A stretch of 64,000 nt of DNA from Actinomycetospora chiangmaiensis DSM 45062 (GCF_000379625.1 NZ_KB903229.1:290247-354246); one strand, 5' to 3'; counted from the first letter of the stretch, positions 40,511-48,407 are shown. The notes: generated from the sequence alone by a model not told the origin. Translations and numbers: made by a program.

Positions 40511-40929
40511 CGCTTTTGCTCCTGACCGGGAGGGGAAGTCGATCCGGGCCGTGTTCGGCCCGGGCGCGCATGGCCGGACTCGTGATCCGACGATGTGATC
40601 GCAGAGAGGGCGCTGTGCCAGGACGTGTTGCCGCACGTCGGCGCAGCGCCTTTTCTCTGTCTGTCCCGTGGGTGCGCGGGAGATCATCCCGCGTCGTCGG
40701 TTTCCTCGTCCCAGTCGATCACTCCTCCCCAGCAGGGAACTGATCGGCTCCTGGGGGGAAATCCACGTCCGAGTCGTCTGATCGATGATCTCGGCGTGTC
40801 CTGCGACGCCCCCCGCCGCTGAGTACTACTTTGACGTCCGCCATACTGACCTGGCAAGTGACAACTTTGCGTCCGTCACGAATACACTCGGACGGCGGTG
40901 TTGTCCGTGCGTGGTGGGAGGGTCGTCCG
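40511..40929. other. 419-base intergenic region of the island, no gene supported
   Basis: This lies between the divergent zinc-finger and XRE genes and is less GC rich than the rest of the window. It holds a pair of direct repeats at 40828-40875 (separate entry), GGGAGG as RBS for the XRE gene, and no frame with convincing coding character. Confidence 0.6.
40828..40875. promoter_or_regulatory. direct repeats in the XRE promoter
   Basis: ACTTTGACGTCCG (40828-40840) and ACTTTGCGTCCG (40864-40875) are near-identical direct repeats with starts 36 bases apart. They precede the XRE gene by 55-100 bases and may be its own binding sites. Confidence 0.4.
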
Positions 40930-41793
40930 GTGCCCGATGATCCGACTCCGACGACCCTGCGGCGCCAGCTTGGCGCGCGGCTGCGTCAGCTGCGACAGGA
41001 GGCCGGCAAGACTGCACAGCAGGTCGCTGATGATCTTCGATTCTCGATCAGCAAGGTCTCGCGGATGGAGTCCGGCGCACGGGCTGTCAGCGAGCGGGAC
41101 CTCTCGTCGTTGATCGTCTACTTCGGTATCCAGCCCGAGGAGGCCGACCGGCTCGCAGAGACGGCGCGGGGGGCGCGAAGGCGTCGAGAGGCATGGGTCG
41201 ATGTTGTTCCCCCGAGTACCGAGTTTCAGAGATTTGTCTCATCTGGATTCGTCGACTTGGAACGGGATGCGGCCTATGTCCGCGAGTTCAATTCGGGTGT
41301 CGTTCCGGGTCTCCTGCAGACGTCGGAGTACATGAAGGCCATGATGCTTCAGGCTGAACCCGATGACCGCGACGTGCTCGACGCTGCGATCTCCGTCCGT
41401 GTTGGCAGGCAGGAGCGGCTGTCTCGGCGCGGGCGCTATTCCGTGATCATCGACGAGGCGGTCCTCGCTCGAGTCGTCGGTAGCCCCGCGGTCATGGACG
41501 AGCAGCTGCAGTCGATCATCGACCGATGCCGTGCCGGAGTCGTCGAGGTTCGTGTCATCCCGTTCTCGGCGGGGTTCCATCCGGGACTCAACAGCGTCTT
41601 CGTCGCGCTTGACATGGGTCGCTCCGGCCCTGACGTCGTGTTCATCGAGGGCTTGGTGGGATTCCAGCAAGTCGACAACGCCGAGACGGTCGTGCGATTC
41701 GAGAACGTCTGGCAAGACCTCCTGAGCCGCTCGGCCTCGCGGGCTGAGTCGCATGCCCTGCTCTCGACCTACTGCGAGACCTACCGAGCTTGA
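40930..41793 (+). CDS. XRE-family regulator with DUF5753 domain
   Basis: A protein of 287 aa. GTG at 40930 has GGGAGG just upstream. Residues 18-75 are a helix-turn-helix (LRQLRQEAGKTAQQVADDLR, then SISKVSRMESGARAVSERDL). Residues 100-285 are DUF5753, with REFNSGVVPGLLQTSEYMKA and a late QQVDNAETVVRFENVWQDLL. These regulators usually sit next to a DUF397 gene and are numerous in actinomycetes, where some pairs affect development or secondary metabolism. Codon use is clearly less GC-biased than neighbours, consistent with transfer. Confidence 0.92.
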   Translation: MPDDPTPTTLRRQLGARLRQLRQEAGKTAQQVADDLRFSISKVSRMESGARAVSERDLSSLIVYFGIQPEEADRLAETARGARRRREAWVDVVPPSTEFQRFVSSGFVDLERDAAYVREFNSGVVPGLLQTSEYMKAMMLQAEPDDRDVLDAAISVRVGRQERLSRRGRYSVIIDEAVLARVVGSPAVMDEQLQSIIDRCRAGVVEVRVIPFSAGFHPGLNSVFVALDMGRSGPDVVFIEGLVGFQQVDNAETVVRFENVWQDLLSRSASRAESHALLSTYCETYRA

Positions 41794-42006
41794 CTAAGCC
41801 GAGCGGTCTGTTTCGAGCGGTGAGAGGTCGTTCCTGGCGAAGAGGCGAACCCGCAAGATTCCGTCCTGCACCGGAGAGCGATGCTGCAACGCCGTCAGGC
41901 GCTCGTGCCCCGTTAGTGGGATGTCCCGGGTGCCTCACAAGAGGACCCTCTGCGCCAATTGACGGGCGGTCGCGTGACCTTCCCGTGACTCAGGGGGGAT
42001 CGGACT

Positions 42007-42231
42007 GTGATGCTCGACGTGCACTTGCTCCAAGCGCTCGCATGGCAGAAGGCAACTGCGAGTGTTCCCGGCGGGATGTGCGTCGAAGTTGCTTCCTACG
42101 GTGAGCAGGTCGCTCTGCGTGACTCAAAGGCCCCGGAGCAGGGGGCCTTCCTGTACACGCGGGACGAGTTCGCAGCCTTCCTGGACGGATGCCGGCGGGG
42201 CGAATTCGATCATCTAGCTAGCGACTGCTGA
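42007..42231 (+). CDS. DUF397 protein, first of a tandem pair
   Basis: A protein of 74 aa (GTG 42007; ATG 42010 equally possible). Family pattern: ALAWQKATASVPGGMCVEVA, VALRDSKAPEQGAFLYTRDE and FAAFLDGCRRGEFDHL, matching W-K-S---G-CVEVA and VRDSK of DUF397. These small proteins are partners of XRE-DUF5753 regulators. The 213 bases before it contain no gene I can support. Confidence 0.9.
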   Translation: MMLDVHLLQALAWQKATASVPGGMCVEVASYGEQVALRDSKAPEQGAFLYTRDEFAAFLDGCRRGEFDHLASDC

Positions 42232-42343
42232 CGTTCGACGCGTGCCGCTCCGCGCGCGAGGCCTAGCCAAAGTTACCGGCGGGTGTCATTGTCGTATGCC
42301 TCTCGATCTCCCCGGCGGGGAGACGCTGAGGGGAGGTCGACTG

Positions 42344-42592
42344 ATGTTGGATCTTGAGGGCCAGCGAGCGCTGGCTTGGGTGAAGGCGCGCGCGAGCTCA
42401 GCTGCGGGTATGTGCGTCGAGGCCGCCGCGCACGGGGACGGCGTCGCCGTCCGGCATTCGCGGTCGCCCGAAGAGGGCGCCCTCCTGTACAGCTGGGAAG
42501 AGTTCGCGGCATTCCTCGATGGCGCGAAGCGGGGGGAGTTCGACCACCTCGTCGACCTGCCAGCGCCACGAGGTGCGTCGAGGGAGTCCTGA
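42344..42592 (+). CDS. DUF397 protein, second of a tandem pair
   Basis: A protein of 82 aa with GGGAGG before its ATG. It parallels the first copy: ALAWVKARASSAAGMCVEAA, VAVRHSRSPEEGALLYSWEE and FAAFLDGAKRGEFDHL. By eye about half the residues are identical between the two copies. The VRDSK motif is VRHSR here. The pair probably arose by duplication; both frames are intact. Confidence 0.88.
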   Translation: MLDLEGQRALAWVKARASSAAGMCVEAAAHGDGVAVRHSRSPEEGALLYSWEEFAAFLDGAKRGEFDHLVDLPAPRGASRES

Positions 42593-42643
42593 AACCCCTG
42601 CCGGGGTCCAGGGTCGGCGCCCACCTGTCGTCACAATGAGGAC

Positions 42644-43354
42644 GTGACGACCTGGGCCGAGATGCGCGCGGCGCGCACGCTGTACGAGGACGGCGGCGCG
42701 CTCGTGCTCGACAAGCCCGTCGGCTGGTCGGTGATGGGCGAGCGGCATGACACCGACATCGTGCGGATCGCCGCCGACGACGGCGAGAAGCTGTGGCCGG
42801 CGCACCGGATCGACAAGGTGACCTCGGGCGTCGTGCTGTTCGCCAAGGCGCTCGAGGCGCACGGTGACCTGACGCGGCAGTTCACCAAGCGCACCGTCGA
42901 GAAGACCTACCTCGCCGTGACTGGAACGACCGGCCTGCCTGCCGAGGGGCGGATCGAGCTGCCGCTCTCCGTCGGGCGCAAGAACCGGGTGCGGATCGCA
43001 GCGCCGCGGGAGGCGATCACCCTGACCGACGGGCTGTGGAGCGTGCCCGAGGACGCGGTGGACACGTCGAAGGACGTCTACCCGAGCACGACGAACTTCA
43101 CCAATGTCGAGGAGAACGACGGCCGGACGCTCCTCGAGGTGCACCCGGTGACGGGTCGGCGGCATCAGATCCGGGTGCATCTGGCCTGGACCGGGCACGC
43201 GATCGTCGGCGACCCGCTATTCGAGAAGAACCCCACGAGCCGCACCGGACTCCACGCCCACCGGCTGACCTTCGACGCGCCCGACGGGACGCGCCAGATC
43301 GTCACCGCCGAGCCGGACGACGAGTTCCGGGCCTTGCTGCGGCCCAGAGGGTGA
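42644..43354 (+). CDS. RluA-family RNA pseudouridine synthase
   Basis: A protein of 236 aa. LVLDKPVGWSVMGE opens the catalytic domain, WPAHRIDKVTSGVVLFAKA contains the catalytic Asp57 (HRLDRxTSG motif), then KTYLAVTG and VHPVTGRRHQIRVHLAWTGH. It isomerises uridine to pseudouridine in rRNA or tRNA; the exact site is not deducible. There is no N-terminal S4 domain. It marks the return to typical high-GC chromosomal sequence after the island. Confidence 0.92.
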   Translation: MTTWAEMRAARTLYEDGGALVLDKPVGWSVMGERHDTDIVRIAADDGEKLWPAHRIDKVTSGVVLFAKALEAHGDLTRQFTKRTVEKTYLAVTGTTGLPAEGRIELPLSVGRKNRVRIAAPREAITLTDGLWSVPEDAVDTSKDVYPSTTNFTNVEENDGRTLLEVHPVTGRRHQIRVHLAWTGHAIVGDPLFEKNPTSRTGLHAHRLTFDAPDGTRQIVTAEPDDEFRALLRPRG

Positions 43355-43485
43355 CGTAGCGCAGCTCGACCGGCCGCGAGTTCTGCCTGGTGTGCACTTC
43401 GCTAGGGCCGGCCCGGTCGTGGCGCGCTGCTGACGTCCGGCGTCAGCCGGGTGCCACCGCTGACATCACGGCCGACCGCACAGCC

Positions 43486-43525
43486 GTGAGTACTTTTCCG
43501 TGCCCCGACACGGAATAGTGCTCAC
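43486..43525. terminator. hairpin terminator, family B copy 2
   Basis: GTGAGTACTTTTCCGTG (43486-43502) pairs with 43509-43525 with two mismatches. On the minus strand the second arm reads GTGAGCACTATTCCGTG, identical to the arm at 26378-26394. It lies downstream of the convergent SRPBCC gene. Confidence 0.8.
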
Positions 43526-43546
43526 GAGGCCGCAGGCCACCTCCTC

Positions 43547-43996
43547 CTATGCCAGCGCCTCCGCGAGCAGGCCCAGCGACGCGTCCAACGTCTCGGCGTC
43601 GACGACCGGGAAGAAGTCGATCAGTTGCGGGTCGGTGACGGCGGACCAGTCGTAGGTCAGGGTCACGCGCGTGCCGTCGCCGTCGGGCTCGAAGGTGTAG
43701 GTCCACGTGTATCCGGCCGGGCGCTGGCCGGGACCGGCCGGGGCCCACCCGAGCGCGGCGTCCGGCTCGTAGACGACCACGTGGTTCTCCACGGTGTAGT
43801 CGCCCATCTGCTCGTTGTGCATGTCCATCGTGAACACGTCGCCGAGCTCGGTGAGGGCGAGGTGCGTCTGCGAGGCGCGCACCATGCCGGAGGCGTCGAT
43901 GTCGGGGTGGCGGTCCGGGTCGGCGACGAGGGCGAAGGCGCGCTCCGGCGGCGCGTCGACCAGGCGGGACACCTCGATGCTGCGGTCGGACGTCAT
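43547..43996 (-). CDS. SRPBCC-family protein (polyketide cyclase/START-like)
   Basis: A protein of 149 aa (a start at 44002 would add Met-His). SIEVSRLVDAPPERAFALVA and DPDRHPDIDASGMVRA are the opening beta-alpha-alpha of the SRPBCC helix-grip fold, YTWTYTFEPDGDGTRVTLTY is the hairpin, and the last helix is LDASLGLLAEALA. Binds a hydrophobic ligand in a cavity; ligand unknown. Its start is only about 39 bases from the divergent macro-domain gene, so one or both transcripts may be leaderless. Confidence 0.83.
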   Translation of the reverse strand: MTSDRSIEVSRLVDAPPERAFALVADPDRHPDIDASGMVRASQTHLALTELGDVFTMDMHNEQMGDYTVENHVVVYEPDAALGWAPAGPGQRPAGYTWTYTFEPDGDGTRVTLTYDWSAVTDPQLIDFFPVVDAETLDASLGLLAEALA

Positions 43997-44035
43997 GTGC
44001 ATGATCGTGGCACGCCCGGGGGTACTGCCGTCGGT

Positions 44036-44551
44036 GTGGGAGCGCGCATCAGCCTCGTGCGGGGCGACATCACGACCCAGGAGGTCGACGCGGTCGTCAA
44101 TGCCGCCAACTCGGGCCTGCTCGGTGGGGGCGGGGTCGACGGTGCGATCCACCGCCGGGGCGGCCCCGAGATTCTCGAGGAGTGCAAGCGCCTCCGGGCG
44201 ACGTCCCTCCCCGACGGGCTGCCGACCGGCCAGGCCGTCGCCACGACGGCCGGGAAGCTCCCGGCGCAGCACGTGATCCACACGGTGGGGCCGGTCTACG
44301 CGAAGTCGAAGGACCGTTCCGAGCTCCTGGCGAGCGCCTACCGCGAGTCGCTGCGCGTCGCCGACGAGCTGGGCGCCCGCACCGTGGCGTTCCCTGCGAT
44401 CTCCGCGGGCGTGTACGGCTGGCCGATGGACGACGCCGCGCGGATTGCGGTGCAGACGGTCGAATCCACCCGGACGGCCGTGGAGGAGGTCCGCTTCGTC
44501 CTCTTCGGCGACGACGCGTACGAGGCGTTCACCCGCGCGGTGCAGCGGTAG
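44036..44551 (+). CDS. macro-domain protein, O-acetyl-ADP-ribose deacetylase (MacroD-like)
   Basis: A protein of 171 aa from GTG 44036, without an evident RBS. ISLVRGDITTQEVDAVVNAA and NSGLLGGGGVDGAIHRRGGP are the ADP-ribose-binding loop, and FPAISAGVYGWPMDDAARIA is the phosphate-binding loop near the C-terminus. It removes acetyl from O-acetyl-ADP-ribose or ADP-ribose from proteins. Divergent from the SRPBCC gene with a very short gap. Confidence 0.92.
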   Translation: MGARISLVRGDITTQEVDAVVNAANSGLLGGGGVDGAIHRRGGPEILEECKRLRATSLPDGLPTGQAVATTAGKLPAQHVIHTVGPVYAKSKDRSELLASAYRESLRVADELGARTVAFPAISAGVYGWPMDDAARIAVQTVESTRTAVEEVRFVLFGDDAYEAFTRAVQR

Positions 44552-44748
44552 CGCCGTTCGCCAGGAATCTTCCCGACGACGGGTAGCGCGCGCCCGAGTC
44601 GCGCAACTGCGACCGGTCTCGGGTTGTCCGTCCGGTTCGTGACCGTCCCTTTCCCGCGTCGTTGTCCTTTTCGTGCACGTCCGGGGGGAGCCGTGCGTGC
44701 ATGCCGGCACGGCGCGTGGCCGGCGCGTGGACGACCGAGCGAGGTTCA

Positions 44749-45252
44749 GTGAGCAAGGGCAGGCATCGTCAGCAGCAGCGCCCGGGCACGGGGCGCCTCG
44801 TCGTCTCCGCGGCCGCCGTAGGGATGGGGCTGGTCCAGGCCACCGGCATCGCCGCGGCCGCCGCACCGGCCGGGACCGCACCGGGCGTGGGCGGCACGCC
44901 GTGCACCACACCGACGATCCGGGCGTGCGTCGACCTCTCGGAGAACACGGCGTGGCTGCTCGACGGCGAGGGCACCGTCGTCCACGGCCCGGTCGACAAC
45001 ACCCACGGCGGCAAGGGCCACGAGACGCCGGTGGGCGACTACGTGATCCAGCGCAAGGACCGCTACCACGTCAGCCAGGAGTTCGAGGGCGCGAAGATGC
45101 CGTACGCGGTGTTCTTCGACGGCAACGGCCGCGCGTTCCACCAGGGCACCCTCGATCGGCAGTCGGCGGGCTGCGTGCGCCTGAACGAGGACGATGCAAA
45201 GCGCTTCTTCGAGCACCTGAACCCGAACGACCGGGTGCAGATCGTCGAGTAG
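44749..45252 (+). CDS. secreted L,D-transpeptidase (YkuD domain)
   Basis: A protein of 167 aa from GTG 44749. A basic start followed by LVVSAAAVGMGLVQATGIAA and an Ala-rich cleavage region is a signal peptide of about 40 residues. The catalytic domain has VDNTHGGKGHETPVGDYVI, then FHQGTLDRQSAGCVRLNEDD, the HxG...SxGCxR motif with catalytic Cys. It forms 3-3 peptidoglycan cross-links outside the membrane. Only the small YkuD domain is present, without the Ig-like domains of large mycobacterial Ldt proteins. Confidence 0.9.
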   Translation: MSKGRHRQQQRPGTGRLVVSAAAVGMGLVQATGIAAAAAPAGTAPGVGGTPCTTPTIRACVDLSENTAWLLDGEGTVVHGPVDNTHGGKGHETPVGDYVIQRKDRYHVSQEFEGAKMPYAVFFDGNGRAFHQGTLDRQSAGCVRLNEDDAKRFFEHLNPNDRVQIVE

Positions 45253-45268
45253 CGGCCAGCCCGCATTC

Positions 45269-45319
45269 GAGCGAAGGGCCCCTCCGGTCGATCTACTCGA
45301 CCGGAGGGGCCCTTCGCTC
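45269..45319. terminator. bidirectional hairpin terminator
   Basis: Arms 45269-45291 and 45297-45319 pair perfectly over 23 bp with the loop TCTAC; the core is GAAGGGCCCCTCCGGTCGA. It separates the convergent L,D-transpeptidase and CopC genes. Confidence 0.9.
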
Positions 45320-45328
45320 AGCGGGGAA

Positions 45329-45919
45329 CTAGGCCCGGCGCCGCAGCACCAGGACGACCGCCCCGATGACGACGACGATCGCCAGCAGCACGAACGGCCA
45401 CGCCGGGACGCCGCCCTGGTCGGGGGCGGGGGACGCGGCGGCCGCGTTGCTCGGGGTCACCGCCGGGGCGGTGCTCGCCGGTGCGGCGGCGGACGACGTG
45501 GTGGCCGCAGCCGCCGCGGGTCCGGGGGTGGTGAGCGTGAACGACAGGGCGCCGGACACGGGGTGCCCGTCGTCGGAGACGACCCGGTAGCCGATCTCGT
45601 ACTTCCCGGCGGCCCCGAGCGGTGCGACGCCGACCGAGACCTTCGCGCCGTCCGAGGTGGGGGCGCCGGACTCGTAGTGGGTGGTGCCGTCGGGGCCGAC
45701 GACGGTGATGGTGGCGGTGTCGGGAGTGGGTGCCTCGTCGAAGGTCAGCGTGATCCTCGACGGGGCGGTGGCGACCGACGAGCCGTCGGCCGGGTCGCTG
45801 CTCTCGAGCACGGCATGCGCGAGGGCCGGACCGGCGCCGACGAGCGCCAGCAGGCCGATCAGGGCCGCCACCAGGGCAGGGCGGAGGAGCGCGCCACGGG
45901 GCGCGGAGGTGTGGGTCAT
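45329..45919 (-). CDS. copC: CopC-domain copper protein with C-terminal membrane anchor
   Basis: A protein of 196 aa. The signal peptide ends at PALA, so the mature protein begins His-Ala-Val-Leu with His35 as amino-terminal copper ligand. The CopC fold includes ITLTFDEAPTPDTATITVVG and YRVVSDDGHPVSGALSFTL (Asp and His ligands). An Ala/Pro/Ser-rich linker and a membrane helix (PFVLLAIVVVIGAVVLVLRR) follow. It binds Cu(II) outside the cell and remains anchored. The neighbouring membrane protein gene is 26 bases upstream in the same direction. Confidence 0.92.
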   Translation of the reverse strand: MTHTSAPRGALLRPALVAALIGLLALVGAGPALAHAVLESSDPADGSSVATAPSRITLTFDEAPTPDTATITVVGPDGTTHYESGAPTSDGAKVSVGVAPLGAAGKYEIGYRVVSDDGHPVSGALSFTLTTPGPAAAAATTSSAAAPASTAPAVTPSNAAAASPAPDQGGVPAWPFVLLAIVVVIGAVVLVLRRRA

Positions 45920-45945
45920 GGTCCCTTCAAGCGGGGTGGGGGTGG

Positions 45946-46494
45946 TCACGCGGCGGCGGGACGCACCGGTGGTCCCCGCAGGGGACGGGTCCGCAGGAGG
46001 GCGGCGGCGACCGGCCGGGCGACCGTCCGCCCCACCTGGCACGACGCCGGCGTGACGACCGGGACCGCGACGTCACCCCGCAGCAGGGCGAGCACCGCGC
46101 CGACCTGCGCCGCGACCATCGCGGCGACGGCGCGGTCGGCACCCGCGGCGCCCAGCGCCACGAGGACGGTGGTGACCAGGTGGGCGGTGACCATGCCCGG
46201 CGAGGGGGTCGCCGACATCGGGTCTGCGGCCGTCATCGCGTGACCGGCCTGCTCGCCCCCGGACGCCATCGCCAGGTGCCAGGCCACCTGCCCGGCGCCC
46301 AGCACGACCGCGAGCCGCAGGACGCCCACCCGGCGGCGGACCACCGACGCGGCCAGACCCGCCGTCAGGAACGCGACGAGCAGGACCGGCGCGGTGAGCT
46401 CGGGCAGCCCGCCCCCCGCCTCGACGTGCGCGGCGGCGCCCAGCGCGGGCGCGAGCGCGCCGACGCCGAGCGCGCGGGCGCCGGTCGAGGTCAT
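45946..46494 (-). CDS. hypothetical membrane protein in the copC operon
   Basis: A protein of 182 aa with about four membrane helices (LTAPVLLVAFLTAGLAASVV, VLRLAVVLGAGQVAWHLAMA, VTAHLVTTVLVALGAAGADR and AAMVAAQVGAVLALLRGD). Between them a loop carries Met and His residues (MASGGEQAGHAMTAADPMSA), compatible with copper handling, though that is inference. Its ATG overlaps the hydrolase stop (ATGA). Proteins of this kind often accompany actinobacterial copC; no family name comes to mind. Confidence 0.75.
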   Translation of the reverse strand: MTSTGARALGVGALAPALGAAAHVEAGGGLPELTAPVLLVAFLTAGLAASVVRRRVGVLRLAVVLGAGQVAWHLAMASGGEQAGHAMTAADPMSATPSPGMVTAHLVTTVLVALGAAGADRAVAAMVAAQVGAVLALLRGDVAVPVVTPASCQVGRTVARPVAAALLRTRPLRGPPVRPAAA

Positions 46495-47510
46495 GGGCCC
46501 AGGGTAGGGGAGCCCTCCGACGTCGTCAGGCACGTGCTCACCCAGGACCCGACCTCCCAGGCCGCCTGGTGCGCCGTCGTCGGCAGCAGCCGCGGCATCG
46601 AGACGTACCCGTGGCAGGCGCCCTGGTAGTCCGTGTAGCGGACGGTCACACCCGCGGCGGCGAGCGCGTCGGCGTAGCGGATGCCGTGGTCGCGCAGCGG
46701 GTCGTGCTCGGCGGTCTGCACCAGCGCAGGCGGCAGGTCGGCGAGGTCGGCGCGCAGCGGGGAGGCGTAGGGGTCGGTGCCGTCGGCGCCGGCGAGATAG
46801 AGCCGGTGGAAGCCGCGGATGTCGCTCGCGTGGAGGATCGGGGCGGTCGGGATGGCGCGCTCGGACGGGAGGACGTCGACCATCTCGGTGCCCGGGTAGA
46901 TCAGGCACTGGGCGCCGATCGTCGGGGCGCGCTCCCCGCGGCGGCGGGCGTCGCGCGCCATCAGGCACACGACGGTGGAGAGGTTGCCGCCGGCGCTGTC
47001 GCCCATCACCGCGACACGTTCCGGGTCGATGCCCCACCGCCCGGCGTCGGTGACGAGGGCCTCGACGGCGGCGTAGCAGTCCTGCGCCGGGCCGGGGAAC
47101 GGGTGCTCGGGTGCGAGCCGGTAGTCCAGCGACACCACCACGACGCCCGCGACGAGCGCGACCTGCCCGCAGAACCAGTCGGACTGGTCGAGGTCACCCT
47201 GGACGAACCCGCCCCCGTGCATGTTCACGACGACGGGTGCGGGCACGCGGGCGAGGTGCGGCGGCCGGTACACCCGCACCGGGAGGACCGCTCCGGGGAT
47301 CGGGAGCGAGGCGTCCTCGGTGACCACCCGGCGGTCGTGGCGCCCGACCACGGCCCGGCCGGCGGGACCGGCCTGGATCCGCCCCGACCGCTCCCGCGCG
47401 GCCGGGACCTCGGCGGGCGGGAGGTCGGCGACCGAGCCGCCGAGGGTGGTGCGCAGGGCGCCGAGGAGACGGGTCCGGAGGGGGAGTCGCACGAGGTGAG
47501 CTTCGCTCAT
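46491..47510 (-). CDS. alpha/beta hydrolase, HSL/HGGG esterase family
   Basis: A protein of 339 aa. NMHGGGFVQGDLDQ supplies the HGGG oxyanion hole, VAVMGDSAGGNLSTVV the nucleophile GDSAGG, LVQTAEHDPLRDHG the Asp and CHGYVSM the His. Family IV esterase acting on short esters or lactones. A perfect hairpin ends one base before the ATG, and no RBS precedes it, so initiation may begin at GTG 47492 or be controlled by the hairpin. It overlaps the downstream membrane protein gene. Confidence 0.9.
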   Translation of the reverse strand: MSEAHLVRLPLRTRLLGALRTTLGGSVADLPPAEVPAARERSGRIQAGPAGRAVVGRHDRRVVTEDASLPIPGAVLPVRVYRPPHLARVPAPVVVNMHGGGFVQGDLDQSDWFCGQVALVAGVVVVSLDYRLAPEHPFPGPAQDCYAAVEALVTDAGRWGIDPERVAVMGDSAGGNLSTVVCLMARDARRRGERAPTIGAQCLIYPGTEMVDVLPSERAIPTAPILHASDIRGFHRLYLAGADGTDPYASPLRADLADLPPALVQTAEHDPLRDHGIRYADALAAAGVTVRYTDYQGACHGYVSMPRLLPTTAHQAAWEVGSWVSTCLTTSEGSPTLGP

Positions 47511-47550
47511 GTGAGCACTAAGTGGGGCTATGACCCCACTTAGTGCTCAC
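47511..47550. terminator. hairpin, family B copy 3, at the hydrolase start
   Basis: GTGAGCACTAAGTGGGG (47511-47527) and 47534-47550 are perfect complements over 17 bp around CTATGA. The outer GTGAGCACTA is shared with family B copies at 26.4 and 43.5 kb. It overlaps the stop of the enoyl-CoA hydratase gene and touches the ATG of the next gene. Confidence 0.82.
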
Positions 47551-48328
47551 CTGGCGAAGCCACGTGCCACACCGGCGCCCGCTTGCCGACGAAGGACGCG
47601 ACGCCCTCCCGGCCCTCCGCCGAGAGACCCCGGTCGCCGATCGACTTCGCCTCGGCCTCGAAGTGGGTGTCGGTGAGCACGCCCCCGGCCGCCCGCACCA
47701 GCTTCTTGGTCGCGGCCAGGGCCTGCGGCGGCCCGGCGGCGATCGCGGCGCCGATCGAGGCGACCTCGGCGTGCAGCGACTCGTCGGGCACGACGCGCGA
47801 GGCCAGCCCGGCGGTCAACGCCTCGGCGGCGCCCATCGGCCGGTTGGTGAGGAACATGTCGAGCGCGCGGGCGCGGCCGACGGCGGCGGGCAGCGTCGCG
47901 GTCATCCCGCCGTCGGGGGTCAGACCGATCGCGGTGTAGGCGGGCCGCAGCCGGGCGCCCTCCCCGAGCACGACGATGTCCCCGGTCAGAACGAGCGAGA
48001 GACCGATGCCGGCGGCCCAGCCCTGCACGCCGATCACGACGGGGACGGCGAGGTCGAGCAGGATCCGCTGGCAGGCGTGGAAGTCGTCGGCGAGGGCCGA
48101 GAGCGAGGAGTCGGGGTCGGCCGCGAATCCGCGCACGTCACCGCCGACGCAGAAGTTCGGCCCCTCCGCGACGATCTCGACGACGCGGGCGCCCTGCGCG
48201 GGGCCGGCGAGCGCCGCCCGGAACTGGGCGCCGAACTCGAAGTCCACCGCGTTGTGCCCGGCCCCGTTGGCCAGGACCAGCCGTACGACCCCGTCCGACG
48301 CCTCGACCCGCACCCGCACGTCCGCCAC
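47540..48328 (-). CDS. enoyl-CoA hydratase/isomerase family protein
   Basis: A protein of 262 aa. GTG at 48328 has GAGGAGGA five bases upstream, better than an earlier GTG at 48346. Crotonase motifs: FCVGGDVRGFAAD (first oxyanion loop), VQGWAAGIGLSLVLTGDIVV (second oxyanion loop) and TPDGGMTATLPAAVGRARAL. Residues at the two catalytic Glu positions are Ile/Leu-Thr-Pro-Asp rather than a Glu pair (TAIGLTPDGG), pointing to an isomerase or other crotonase activity. A hairpin covers its stop codon. Confidence 0.88.
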   Translation of the reverse strand: MADVRVRVEASDGVVRLVLANGAGHNAVDFEFGAQFRAALAGPAQGARVVEIVAEGPNFCVGGDVRGFAADPDSSLSALADDFHACQRILLDLAVPVVIGVQGWAAGIGLSLVLTGDIVVLGEGARLRPAYTAIGLTPDGGMTATLPAAVGRARALDMFLTNRPMGAAEALTAGLASRVVPDESLHAEVASIGAAIAAGPPQALAATKKLVRAAGGVLTDTHFEAEAKSIGDRGLSAEGREGVASFVGKRAPVWHVASPGEH

Positions 48329-48407
48329 GTTCTCCTCCTCGGTCACGCGCTGTCGGCCGGAGCCTGCCACGCTGGGCGCCCCGCCACCGGAAGAGGAGCT
48401 GGACATC

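Noticed and set aside
44552-44748. Cyclic-di-AMP riboswitch before the L,D-transpeptidase
   Set aside because: Cell-wall genes in actinobacteria sometimes have one, but I see none of the conserved segments.
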